Positions 1 through 10,700 of a stretch of DNA of 64,000 nucleotides are shown here, one piece after another. Made by a program: the position numbers and the translations under genes. The DNA comes from Candidula unifasciata (Eukaryota > Mollusca > Gastropoda > Stylommatophora > Geomitridae), in NCBI GenBank assembly GCA_905116865.2, contig CAJHNH020002077.1, positions 1-64,000 of the forward strand. Reading direction: 5' to 3'. Position 1 is the stretch's first letter; each line of letters opens with the position of its first letter. The notes beneath the pieces are model-generated. The model saw only the letters and a program-made list of their open reading frames with translations. It did not search any database and was not told the origin of the DNA.

Positions 1-1513
1 GTGCACACATTCATTGGCATTGTTATGTAAACATCAGTGGTCATGTTGTTCGTGCACACATCATTGGTCATTGTTAGTGCACACATCATTGGTCATGTTA
101 TGTACACACTCACATCATTGGACATGTTATGTACACACTCACATCATTGGTCATGTTATGTACACACTCTCATCATTGGTCATGTTATGTACACACATCA
201 TTGGTCATGTTATGTACACACATCATTAGTTCATGTTATGTACACACATCATTGGACATGTAATGTGCACACATAATTGGACATGTTATGTACACACTCA
301 CATAATTGGACATGTTATGTACACACTCACATAATTGGACATGTTATGTACACACACACATCATTGGTCATGTTATGTACACACTCATATCATTGGTCAT
401 GTTATGTACACACATCATTGGTCATGTTATGTACACACATCATTGGTCATGTTGTGTACACACATCATTGGTCATGTTATGTACACACATCATTGGTCAT
501 GTTGTGTACACACATCATTGGACATGTTATGTACACACTCACATCATTGGACATGTTATGTACACACTCACATCATTGGTCATGTTATGTACACACTCAC
601 ATCATTGGTCATGTTATGTACACACATAATTGGTCATGTTATGTACACACATCATTGTTCATGTTGTGTACACACATAATTGGACATGTTATGTACACAC
701 ACACAAATCATTGGTCATGTTATGTACACACTCACATCATTGGTTATGTTATGTACACACTCACATCATTGGTCATGTTATGTACACACATCATTGGTCA
801 TGTTATGTACACACATCATTGGTCATGTTATGTACACACATAATTGGACATGTTATGTACACACATCATTGGTCATGTTATGTACACACTCACATCATTG
901 GTCATGTTATGTACACACATCATTGGTCATGTTATGTACACACATCATTGGTCATGTTATGTACACACTCATATCATTGGTCATGTTATGTACACACACA
1001 CATCATTGGTCATGTTATGTACACACATCATTGGACATGTTATGTACACACTCACATCATTGGACATGTTATGTACACACTCATATCATTGGTCATGTTA
1101 TGTACACACATCATTGGTCATGTTATGTACACACATCATTTGTCATGTTGTGTACACACATCATTGGTCATGTTATGTACACACATCATTGGTCATGTTA
1201 TGTATACACACACATCATTGGACATGTTGTGTATACACACACATCATTGGTCATGTTATGTACACACTCAAATCATTGGACACGTTATGTACACACTCAC
1301 ATCATTGGTCATGTTATGTACACACATCATTGGTCATGTTATGTACTCACATCATTGGACATGTTATGTACACACACACACATCATTGGTCATGTTATGT
1401 ACACACTCACATCATTGGTCATGTTATGCACACACATCATTGGACATGTTATGTATACACTCACATCATTGGTCATGTTATGTACACACATCATTGGACA
1501 TGTTATGTATACA
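1..1513. repeat. Minisatellite, 25/29-bp units
   Basis: About 55 tandem copies of a unit with core CATTGGTCATGTTATGTACA. Units come in two main lengths, 25 bp and 29 bp, the longer having an extra ACTC-type insert; long and short forms are interspersed. The array runs off the left edge. The long open frames across it are a by-product of the repeat and are not taken as coding. Confidence 0.95.
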
Positions 1514-2744
1514 CACACAGTAGGCAGTGAGTGGATGATGTGGTCATTATCCCAGCTTCTAGTGGGCAGTGAGTGGATGATGTTGTCATTATCCCAGCTT
1601 CTAGTGGGCAGTGAGTGGATGATGTGGTCAGTATCCCAGCTTCTAGTAGGCAGTGAGTGGATGATGTTGTCATTATCCCAACTTCTAGTGGGCAGTGAGT
1701 GGATGATGTGGTCAGTATCCCAGCTTCTAGTGGGCAGTGAGTGGATGATATGGTCAGTATCCCAGCTTCTAGTGGGCAGTGAGTGGGTGATGTGGTCAGT
1801 ATCCCAGCTTCTAGTGGGCAGTGTGTGGATGATGTGGTCAGTATCCCAGCTTCTAGTGGGCAGTTAGTTGGTGATATGGTCAGTATCCCAGCTTCTATTA
1901 TGCAGCTAGTTGGTGATGTGGTCAGTATCCCAGCTTCTAGTGGGCAGTGAGTGGATGATGTGGTCAGTATCCCAGCTTCTAGTGGGCAGTTAGTTGGTGA
2001 TGTGGTCAGTATCCCAGCTTCTAGTGGGCAGTTAGTTGGTGATGTGGTCAGTATCCCAGCTTCTAGTGGGCAGTTAGTTGGTGATGTGGTCAGTATCCCA
2101 GCTTCTAGTTGGCAGTGAGTGGATGATGTGGTCAGTATCTCAGCTTCTAGTGGGCAGTGAGTGGATGATGTGGTCAGTATCCCAACTGTTAGTGGACAGT
2201 GAGTGGGTGATGTGGTCAGTGTCTTAGCTTCTAGTGGGCAGTGAGTGGGTGATGTGCTCAGTATCTCAGCTTCTAGTGGACAGTGAGTGGGTGATGTGGT
2301 CAGTATCCCAGCTTCTAGTGGGCAGTGAGTGGATGATGTGGTCAGTATCCCAGCTTCTAGTAGGCAGTGAGTGGATGATGTGGTCAGTATCCCTGCTTCT
2401 AGTGGGCAGTGAGTGGATGATGTGGTCTGTATCCCAGCTTCTAGTGGGCAGTGAGTGGATGATATGGTCAGTATCCCAGCTTCTAGTGGGCAGTGAGTGG
2501 ATGATGTGGTCAGTATCCCAGCTTCTAGTGGGCAGTGAGTGGATGATGTGGTCAGTATCCCAGCTTTTAGTGGGCAGTGAGTGGATGATATGGTCAGTAT
2601 CCCAGCTTCAAGTGGGCAGTGAGTGGATGATGTGGTCAGTATCCCAGCTTCTAGTGGGCAGTGAGTGGGTGATGTGGTCAGTATCCCAGCTTCTAGTGGG
2701 CAGTTAGTTGGTGATGTGGTCAGTATCCCAGCTTCTAGTGGTCA
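1514..2744. repeat. Minisatellite, 42-bp unit
   Basis: About 29 copies of a 42-bp unit with core GGCAGTGAGTGGATGATGTG. It begins with no spacer where the previous unrelated array stops. Because 42 is a multiple of three, some stretches read open as a 14-residue repeat, but variant units carry stops. Confidence 0.95.
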
Positions 2745-3340
2745 GAGAATGTGTATTTATTGAACCACGTGGCGACCTGTCCTTGGGTTCCCCATTGTAA
2801 CACTTGGTCGTTCTTTCCCTTAAAAACCTCGGTTAATCTGAGTATCTGGCTTCTCTCGGTTTTATGGTGACCCAGGGGCTTTCCCCCCAACCTTCTCAAT
2901 CAGGGTGAAAATATCCCACATTACAATGTATTTATCTAACCACCACATTGTTCCCTGAGAATGTGGATTTATCTAACCACCATGTTGTTCCCTAAGAATA
3001 CTTATTTATCTAAGCACAATGTTGTTGTATACTGAGAATACATATTTACATCAGCACATATAGATCACGTATACACACACATATTGACAAGCATCATGTG
3101 ACATAGACCTGGGAACATTCTGTGGGTTCTCACACACACAAGCTAACCTGATGTTTTTAGCTGTCTAAAGTTCATTGGGTTCACCTGTGAAGTGTTGATG
3201 TCACCTGTCGGCAGCACTCACAAAATGTTTACACCTGACCCAGGTGATAATGTTCATGAATCTGTTTAGAACATCTGTCACCTGGTACTGAGTCCTCATT
3301 CCTTTTCTTCTTCCTTTTCTTCTCCTTCCCCTCTTCCTCT
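2745..3340. other. Non-repetitive spacer, no gene recognised
   Basis: About 600 bp of mixed sequence between arrays. It contains a loose partial repeat around 2935-3060 (ATTTATCTAACCACCA-like). No exon, RNA gene or known mobile element was recognised. Confidence 0.6.
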
Positions 3341-3573
3341 GCCTGCTGCCTTTTATCCCCCAGTGGAGTATAGGTGCTTCACCAATTCTTGCTAAGTCAT
3401 TCTGTCCTTTATCCCCCAGTGGAGTATAGGTGCTTCACTAATTCTTGCTAAGTCATTCTATCCTTTATCCCCCAGTGGAGTATAGGTGCTTCACTAATTC
3501 TTGCTAAGTCATTCTATCCTTTATCCCCCAGTGGAGTATAGGTGCTTCACCAACTCTTGCTAAGTCATTCTAT
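3341..3573. repeat. Minisatellite, 56-bp unit (left part of a split array)
   Basis: Four copies of a 56-bp unit with core CAGTGGAGTATAGGTGCTTC. It is clearly the same family as the array at 5332-6580, which has GGATTATAGG in place of GGAGTATAGG, so one ancestral array appears split by the sequence between. Confidence 0.9.
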
Positions 3574-4129
3574 CGTTGATCCCTGTTGTGTGCTCAAGTG
3601 GGAAGGCTGCACATGTGCAGGTGTTCTGTATATGATTGACATTCTAAACTGCTGTACCCAGCTTACGCACAAAATGTCAGGAAACTTAATGACATGTTGC
3701 CGCCATATGTGTACATTTTATTCCACAACGACGATCGGGTATACACAAACCCGCACATAGAAAATTGCAATCAAAGCAATCATAAACATCACTGGCTAAT
3801 CATGAAATGAATGTCCCATACTTCACTCACTCAAACTGGGATATCAGCTCTCTCTCTGACAGCCTAGACTAACTGTCATAACGCTCTAAACTGAACACTA
3901 CAGTGCCTAGGTCTCTAGCTACCCTCACTTCAGGGCTCGCTGTAAGGCTAAACAAGTTAATCTCCTACTCAGCTTGACCTCTGTTGCTCTATGCGTAGCA
4001 GACACTGTCACATAGGCTGACTGGAAAACTTCTCAAGGCTGGATCTCCAGAATATGCACGCAGCACATCAGTCTGGTGGAAGGAACCACGATGACTTTCA
4101 GAACCCCCAGCTCTGAGTCCTCTTTAGCA

Positions 4130-4537
4130 CACAGCTGTCACTGACATCTCTTCTGTCTTGTTTCACCACAGCTGTCACTGACATCTCTTCTGTCTTGTTT
4201 CACCACAGCTGTCACTGACATCTCTTCTGTCTTGTTTCACCACAGCTGTCACTGACATCTCTTCTGTCTTGTTTCACCACAGCTGTCACTGACATCTCTT
4301 CTGTCTTGTTTCACCACAGCTGTCACTGACATCTCTTCTGTCTTGTTTCACCGCAGCTGTCACTGACATCTCTTCTGTCTTGTTTCACCACAGCTGTCAC
4401 TGACATCTCTTCTGTCTTGTTTCACCACAGCTGTCACTGACATCTCTTCTGTCTTGTTTCACCACAGCTGTCACTGACATCTCTTCTGTCTTGTTTCACC
4501 ACAGCTGTCACTGACATCTCTTCTGTCTTGTTTCACT
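4130..4537. repeat. Minisatellite, 37-bp unit
   Basis: Eleven nearly identical copies with core AGCTGTCACTGACATCTCTT. Only one or two substitutions are visible in the whole array, which suggests recent expansion. Confidence 0.95.
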
Positions 4538-4654
4538 AGCGATCATGACCATCAGACATGCGTCTCACCCAAGACGGCTTCTTCTTCAAGTACTCTAGCT
4601 CTCTAGGCCCAACTCTGCCAGCTGGATCTCTCTTCCTTAGACTGCACTCTCAAC

Positions 4655-5000
4655 TATCCTCTAGAACAGTCTTTGACGAGTGCTTCCGCCTCAAACACTT
4701 TCAACTCAACTGTTCTCTAGAACAGTCTTTGACGAGTGCTTCCGCCTCAAACACTTTCAACTTAACTGTTCTCTAGAACAGTCTTTGACGAGTGCTTCCG
4801 CCTCAAACACTTTCAACTCAACTGTTCTCTAGAACAGTCTTTGACGAGTGCTTCCGCCTCAAACACTTTCAACTCAACTGTTCTCTAGAACAGTCTTTGA
4901 CGAGTGCTTCCTCCTCAAACACTTTCAACTCAACTGTTCTCTAGAACAGTCTTTGACGAGTGCTTCCTCCTCAAACACTTTCAACTCAACTGTCGAGCTC
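4655..5000. repeat. Minisatellite, 56-bp unit
   Basis: About six copies with core TCTAGAACAGTCTTTGACGA. The last units share a C-to-T change in the CCGCCTC segment. It lies inside the candidate insertion. Confidence 0.95.
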
Positions 5001-5331
5001 CCTTTCTCAACTGAACTCTACCCCAGTATATACACATGCCTGCCGCTGCGAGCTCTTCCGTGTAACACAAGACACTCCTGTTATGCATGATTCCCCTTCA
5101 TTGAGAAACCCATATTTTCATGCTACTGTTGCCATCCACGCACTAGGTATGACAATTCGCCCCGTGCTGGGCTGACACTTCTTGAACCAAACTAGTCCAT
5201 CCACCCCTAAGTCAACACTGACATGATATTGACTCAGGCTGAAATGTCATCTCCTTGCTTAAGTCAATGCAGCCCCAAATACTGACTCAGGTCACCAGAC
5301 ATTCCAGTAGACTCGGGAATCCACGGGTCAT

Positions 5332-6580
5332 TCTATCCTTTATCCATAGTTGCTTCACCAGCTCATGTCAGTTCTCTCCTTTATCCCTCAGTGGATTATA
5401 GGTGCTTTACCAACTCATGTCAAGTCATTGTAACCTTTATCCCTCAGTGGATTATAGGTGCTTTACCAACTCCTGTCAATTCTATACTTTAACCTTCAGT
5501 GGATTATAGGTGCTTTACCAACTCATGTCAATTCTATCCTTTAACCCTCAGTGGATTATAGGTGCTTTACCAACTCATGTCAAGTCATTGTAACCTTTAT
5601 CCCTCAGTGGATTATAGGTGCTTTACCAACTCATGTCAATTCTATCCTTTAACCCTCAGTGGATTATAGGTGCTTTACCAACTCATGTCAAGTCATTGTA
5701 ACCTTTATCCCTCAGTGGATTATAGGTGCTTTACCAACTCATGTCAAGTCATTGTATCCTTTAACCCTCAGTGGATTATAGGTGCTTTACCAACTCATGT
5801 CAAGTCATTGTATCCTTTATCCCTCAGTGGATTATAGGTGCTTTACCAACTCATGTCAATTATATCCTTTATCCCAGTGGATTATAGGTGCTTTACCAAC
5901 TCATGTCAAGTCATTGTAACCTCTATCCCCCAGTGGATTATAGGTGCTTTACCAACTCATGTCAAGTCATTGTAACCTTTATCCCTCAGTGGATTATAGG
6001 TGTTTTACCAACTCATGTAAAGTCATTGTAACCTTTATCCCCCAGTGGATTATAGGTGCTTTACCAACTCATGTCAGTTCTATCCTTTATCCCTCAGTGG
6101 ATTATAGGTGCTTTACCAACTCATGTCAAGTCATTGTAACCTCTATCCCCCAGTGGATTATAGGTGCTTCACCAACTCGTGTCAAGTCATTGTAACCTTT
6201 ATCTTTCAGTGGATTATAGGTGCTTTACCAACTCATGTCAAGTCATTGTATCCTTTATCCCTCAGTGGATTATAGGTGCTTTACCAACTCATGTCAAGTC
6301 ATTGTAACCTTTATCCCTCAGTGGATTATAGGTGCTTTACCAACTCATGTCAAGTCATTGTAACCTTTATCCCTCAGTGGATTATAGGTGCTTTACCAAC
6401 TCATGCCAAGTAACCTTTATCTTTCAGTGGATTATAGGTGCTTTACAAACTCATGTCAAGTCATTGTAACCTTTATCCCTCAGTGGATTATAGGTGCTTT
6501 ACCAACTCATGTCAAGTCATTGTAACCTTTATCCCCCAGTGGATTATAGGTGCTTTACCAACTCATGTCAATTCTATCAG
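5332..6580. repeat. Minisatellite, 57-bp unit (right part of a split array)
   Basis: About 22 copies with core CAGTGGATTATAGGTGCTTT. Full units alternate with shorter ones lacking the AAGTCATTGTAAC stretch. It is related to the array at 3341-3573. Confidence 0.95.
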
Positions 6581-7275
6581 TTGATGCAATCACTGGGGTG
6601 TTTATATCAGTTTGTATGATCCCTTGGGTGTTTATATCACAGTTTATATGATCCCTAAGGTGTTTATATCACAGTTTTTATGATCTCTGGGGTGTTTATA
6701 TCAGTTTATATGATCACTGAGGTAGTTATATCACAGTTTATATGATCACTGAGGTGGTTATATGATCACTGGTGTGGTTACATCACAGTTTATATGATCA
6801 CTGGTGTGGTTACATCACAGTTTATATGATTACTGGTGTGGTTACATCACAGTTGATATGATCACTAGCGTGGTTACATCACAGTTGATATGATCACTAG
6901 CGTGGTTACATCACAGTTTATATGATCACTGGTGTGGTTACATCACAGTTTATATGATCACTGTGATATAACCACCTCAGTGATCACATAAACTGTGATA
7001 TAAACACCCCAGTGGTCATATAACCACCTCAGTGATCATATAAACTGTGATATAAACACCTTAGTGGTCATATAACCACCTCAGGGATCATATAAACTGT
7101 CATATAACCACCTCAGTGATCACATAAACTGTTATATAAACACCCCAGTGGTCATATAACCACCTCAGTGATCACATAAACTGTGATATAAACACCCTAG
7201 TGTTCATATAACCACCTCAGTGATCATATAAACTGTGATATAAGCATCCCAGTGATCATGTAAACTGTTATATAA
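6581..7275. repeat. Minisatellite with an internal inversion
   Basis: From 6581 to about 6955 the units read TATATGATCACTGAGGTGG-like. From about 6960 to 7275 the same family reads in the opposite orientation (CCACCTCAGTGATCATATA-like). The junction near 6953 is itself palindromic (ATCACAG...CTGTGAT). The two arms, each about 300-350 bp, could form a large imperfect hairpin. Confidence 0.9.
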
Positions 7276-7577
7276 CCACTGTAGTTAGTTAGTTAAGTCA
7301 AGAATTGACATTACAGCACTCGGGAAATTCCCATATGTGCTCCGTCCTCATCTTCATCAACCACCGAAGAGTTCCTATACTGAAGGTACCGGTCACAATC
7401 TGGTTATAGGTCCGTCTAGCCTTTCCTCTGAGTGTAGTGAGTTAACCAAACCCTCTGTCAAGCATCAGTTCACCACCCACTGAAGTTATTAAGGCATTAA
7501 CTGTTAAGATTATGAATGTTTTTTTTTTTTTTTGCCTTCATGTTTCACATTTATGTGTATATTTCTGTCTTCCACAG
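7276..7577. other. Intron end upstream of the first visible exon
   Basis: Non-repetitive sequence with a T tract near 7517-7532 and a pyrimidine-rich stretch ending in TTCCACAG at 7577, the acceptor of the first recognised acyltransferase exon. Confidence 0.6.
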
Positions 7578-7723
7578 CTCAACTTTGTTGTGGCACAGCT
7601 GACTGGTCTGTTGTTGGGCTTCGGGTTAAGGTTTTTCTTACCCCACAGTCTGGGCAGACCAGCATGGCGACTGCTGTACTGTCTGTTGTCTGGACTTTAC
7701 CTGCTGTGGTTCATGATTGGCTG
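7578..7723 (+). CDS. MBOAT1/2: MBOAT exon: first visible, N-terminal membrane segments
   Basis: Acceptor TTCCACAG, then a phase-0 start reading LNFVVAQLTGLLLGF, ending FMIGW in the middle of the Trp codon at donor GTATGA. It matches the segment just after the extreme N-terminus of MBOAT1/2 (VNFVVCQL ... FCFGW) and holds two hydrophobic stretches. No initiating Met is expected here; the start exon should lie upstream. Reading on past the donor gives about ten more residues and a stop, so I take the donor as real. Confidence 0.88.
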
Positions 7724-10700
7724 GTATGATGTGTTCTGTTGTCCATGGTTACAATGTTAAATACTTTAATTTGTGGCCCAGAGATGCATGGGAGTTGTAG
7801 TAGTATAGGTTTAAACAATGGATCAACATCGTGGCACAAAGTTAGTCACCCACAAGTGCTCCGTTCTACTTGTCCCTTGTACATCCCAGGATCACCCGCA
7901 TAGCTTCATTCGAAATGTGTTGCAGTTTACACATGACAGTCAAAACACCTGAACATGTAAACATATGACAGTGAAAACACCTGAACATGTAAACACATGA
8001 CAGTGAAAATACCTGAACATATAACACATGACAGCGAAAACACCTGAACATGTAAACACATGACAGTGAAAATACCTGAACATATAAACACATGACAGTG
8101 AAAATACCTGAACATATAAACACATGACAGTGAAAATACCTGAACATGTAAACACATGACAGTGAAAACACCTGAACATGTAAACACATGACAGTGAAAA
8201 CACCTGAACATGTAAACACATGACAGTGAAAATACCTGAACATAAAAACACATGACAGTGAAAACTCCTGAAACATGTAAACACATGACAGTGAAAACAC
8301 CTGCACATATAAACACATAAAAGTGAAAATACCTGAACATATAAACACATGACAGTGAAAACACCTTCACATATAAACACATGACAGTCAAAACACCTAT
8401 ACATATAAACAGATAACAGTGAAAACACCTGAACATGTAAACACATGACAGGGAAAAACACCTATACATATAAACACATGACAGTGAAAACACCTATACA
8501 TATAAACATATGCTAGTGAAAACACTTTCAAACAGTTGATAATGGAAACACCTATATGTAAACATATAACAGTGCTGACATTTGTCTTCATTAGCCACAT
8601 ATGTTTCAGGTCTACATGGCTGGTTCTGTTTCAAGTCTTTGTTTGCTATGCACTGTTGAAGTACTTTCCTCAAAATCACATGCAGGTGTAAGTACTAACC
8701 CTGTAACTGTCTTCTTGTGAACACATATTTGGTTTTTCTTTTCTTTTCCATGTCTCAAGTGGTTAAGGTTAAGTTCTGCCATTACACTTGACATTGTAGG
8801 TTGTTGTTGGTTAAGTTCTGCCATTACACTTGACATTGTAGTGTGTTGTTGGTTAAGTTCTGCCATTACACTTGACATTGTAGGTTGTTGTTGGTTAAGT
8901 TCTGCCATTACACTTGACATTGTAGTGTGTTGTTGGTTAAGTTCTGCCATTACACTTGACATTGTAGGGTGTTGTTGGTTAAGTTCTGCCATTACACTTG
9001 ACATTGTAGTGTGTTGTTGGTTAAGTTCTGCCATTACACTTGACATTGTAGTGTGTTGTTGGTTAAGTTCTGCCATTACACTTGACATTGTAGTGTGTTG
9101 TTGGTTAAGTTCTGCCATTACACTTGACATTGTAGTGTGTTGTTGGTTAAGTTTTGCCATTACACTTGACATTGTAGTGTGTTGGTTAAGTTCTGCCATT
9201 ACACTTGACATTGTAGTGTGTTGTTGGTTAAGTTCTGCCATTACACTTGACATTGTTCTGTGTTGTTGGTTAAATTCTGCCATTACACTTGACATTGTAG
9301 TGTGTTGTTGGTTAAGTTCTGCCATTACACTTGACATTGTAGTGTGTTTTTGGTTAAGTTCTGCCATTACACTTGACATTGTAGTGTGTTGTTGGTTAAG
9401 TTCTGCCATTACACTTGACATTGTAGTGTGTTGTTGGTTAAGTTCTGCCATTACACTTGACATTGTAGTGTGTTGTTGGTTAAGTTCTGCCATTACACTT
9501 GACATTGTAGTGTGTTGTTGGTTAAGTTTCTGCCATTACACTTGACATCGTAGTGTGTTGTTGGTTAAGTTCTGCCATTACACTTGACATTGTAGTGTGT
9601 TGTTGGTTAAGTTCTGCCATTACACTTGACATTGTAGTGTGTTGTTGGTTAAGTTCTGCCATTACACTTGACATTGTAGTTGTGTTGTTGGTTAAGTTCT
9701 GCCATTACTCTTGACATTGTAGTGTGTTGTTGGTTAAGTTCTGCCATTACCCTTGACATTGTAGTGTGTTGTTGGTTTAGTTCTGCCATTACACTTGACA
9801 TTGTAGTATGTTGTTGGTTAAATACTGTTAGTAGTGGAGTGTAAATCTAGACAGCTTAGACTGTGCTAGAGTGTAAATCTATACAGCTCAGACAATGTTG
9901 GAGTGTAAATCAAGACAGCTCAGACAGTGTTGGAATGTAAATATAGACAGCGCAAAGACAGTGTAAATCTAGACAGCTTAACGTTGAAGTGTAAATTTAG
10001 ACAGCTCAGACAGTGTTAGAGTGTAAATCTAGACAGCTCAGACAATGTTGGAGTGTAAATCTAGATAACTCAGACAGTGTTAGAGTGTAAATCTAGACAG
10101 ATCAGACAATGTTAGAGTGTAAATCTAGACAGATCAGACAATGTTGGAGTGTAAATCTAGACAGATCAGACAATGTTGGAGTGTAAATCTAGACAGATCA
10201 GACAATGTTGGAGTGTAAATCTAGACAGATCAGACAATGTTGGAGTGTAAATCTAGACAGCTCAGACAATGTTGGAGTGTAAATCTAGATAGCTTAATGT
10301 TTGTTGGAGTGTAAATCTAGACAGCCTAATGTTTGTTGTAAATCTAGACAGCTCAGACAATGTTGGAGTGTAAATCTAGACAGATCAGACAATGTTGGAG
10401 TGTAAATCTAGACAGCTCAGACAATGTTGGAGTGTAAATCTAGATAGCCTAATGTTTGTTGGAGTGTAAATCTAGACAGGCTTTTGTTTGTTGTAAATCT
10501 AGACAGCTCAGACAATGTTGGAGTGTAAATCTAGACAGATCAGACAATGTTGGAGTGTAAATCTAGACAGATCAGACAATGTTGGAGTGTAAATCTAGAC
10601 AGCTTAATGTTTGTTGGAGTGTAAATCTAGATAGCTTAATGTTTGTTGGAGTGTAAATCTAGATAGCTTAATGTTTGTTGGAGTGTAAATCTAGACAGCT

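Larger units (their letters stand above)
3574..5331. mobile_element. Candidate insertion splitting a minisatellite
   Basis: This 1.76 kb segment separates two parts of one minisatellite family. GTCATTCTATC occurs at both junctions; it could be a target-site duplication, but it is also part of each array unit, so it is not decisive. The segment contains two minisatellites of its own. I see no coding domain, terminal inverted repeats or LTRs. An alternative is intron sequence into which the array expanded on both sides. Confidence 0.3.

Noticed and set aside
277..1867. Several long plus-strand frames across the first arrays
   Set aside because: Three overlapping frames open simultaneously over tandem repeats; frames run from one unrelated array into the next.
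7724..7760. Extension of the first exon past 7723
   Set aside because: Reads only about 12 more residues to a stop; the GTATGA donor restores phase with the exon at 13287.
8612..9505. 297-codon minus-strand frame of MSSVMAELNQQHTT repeats
   Set aside because: 42-bp minisatellite; the opposite strand is open too, and single-base indels break it further on. The non-repeat tail resembles nothing known.
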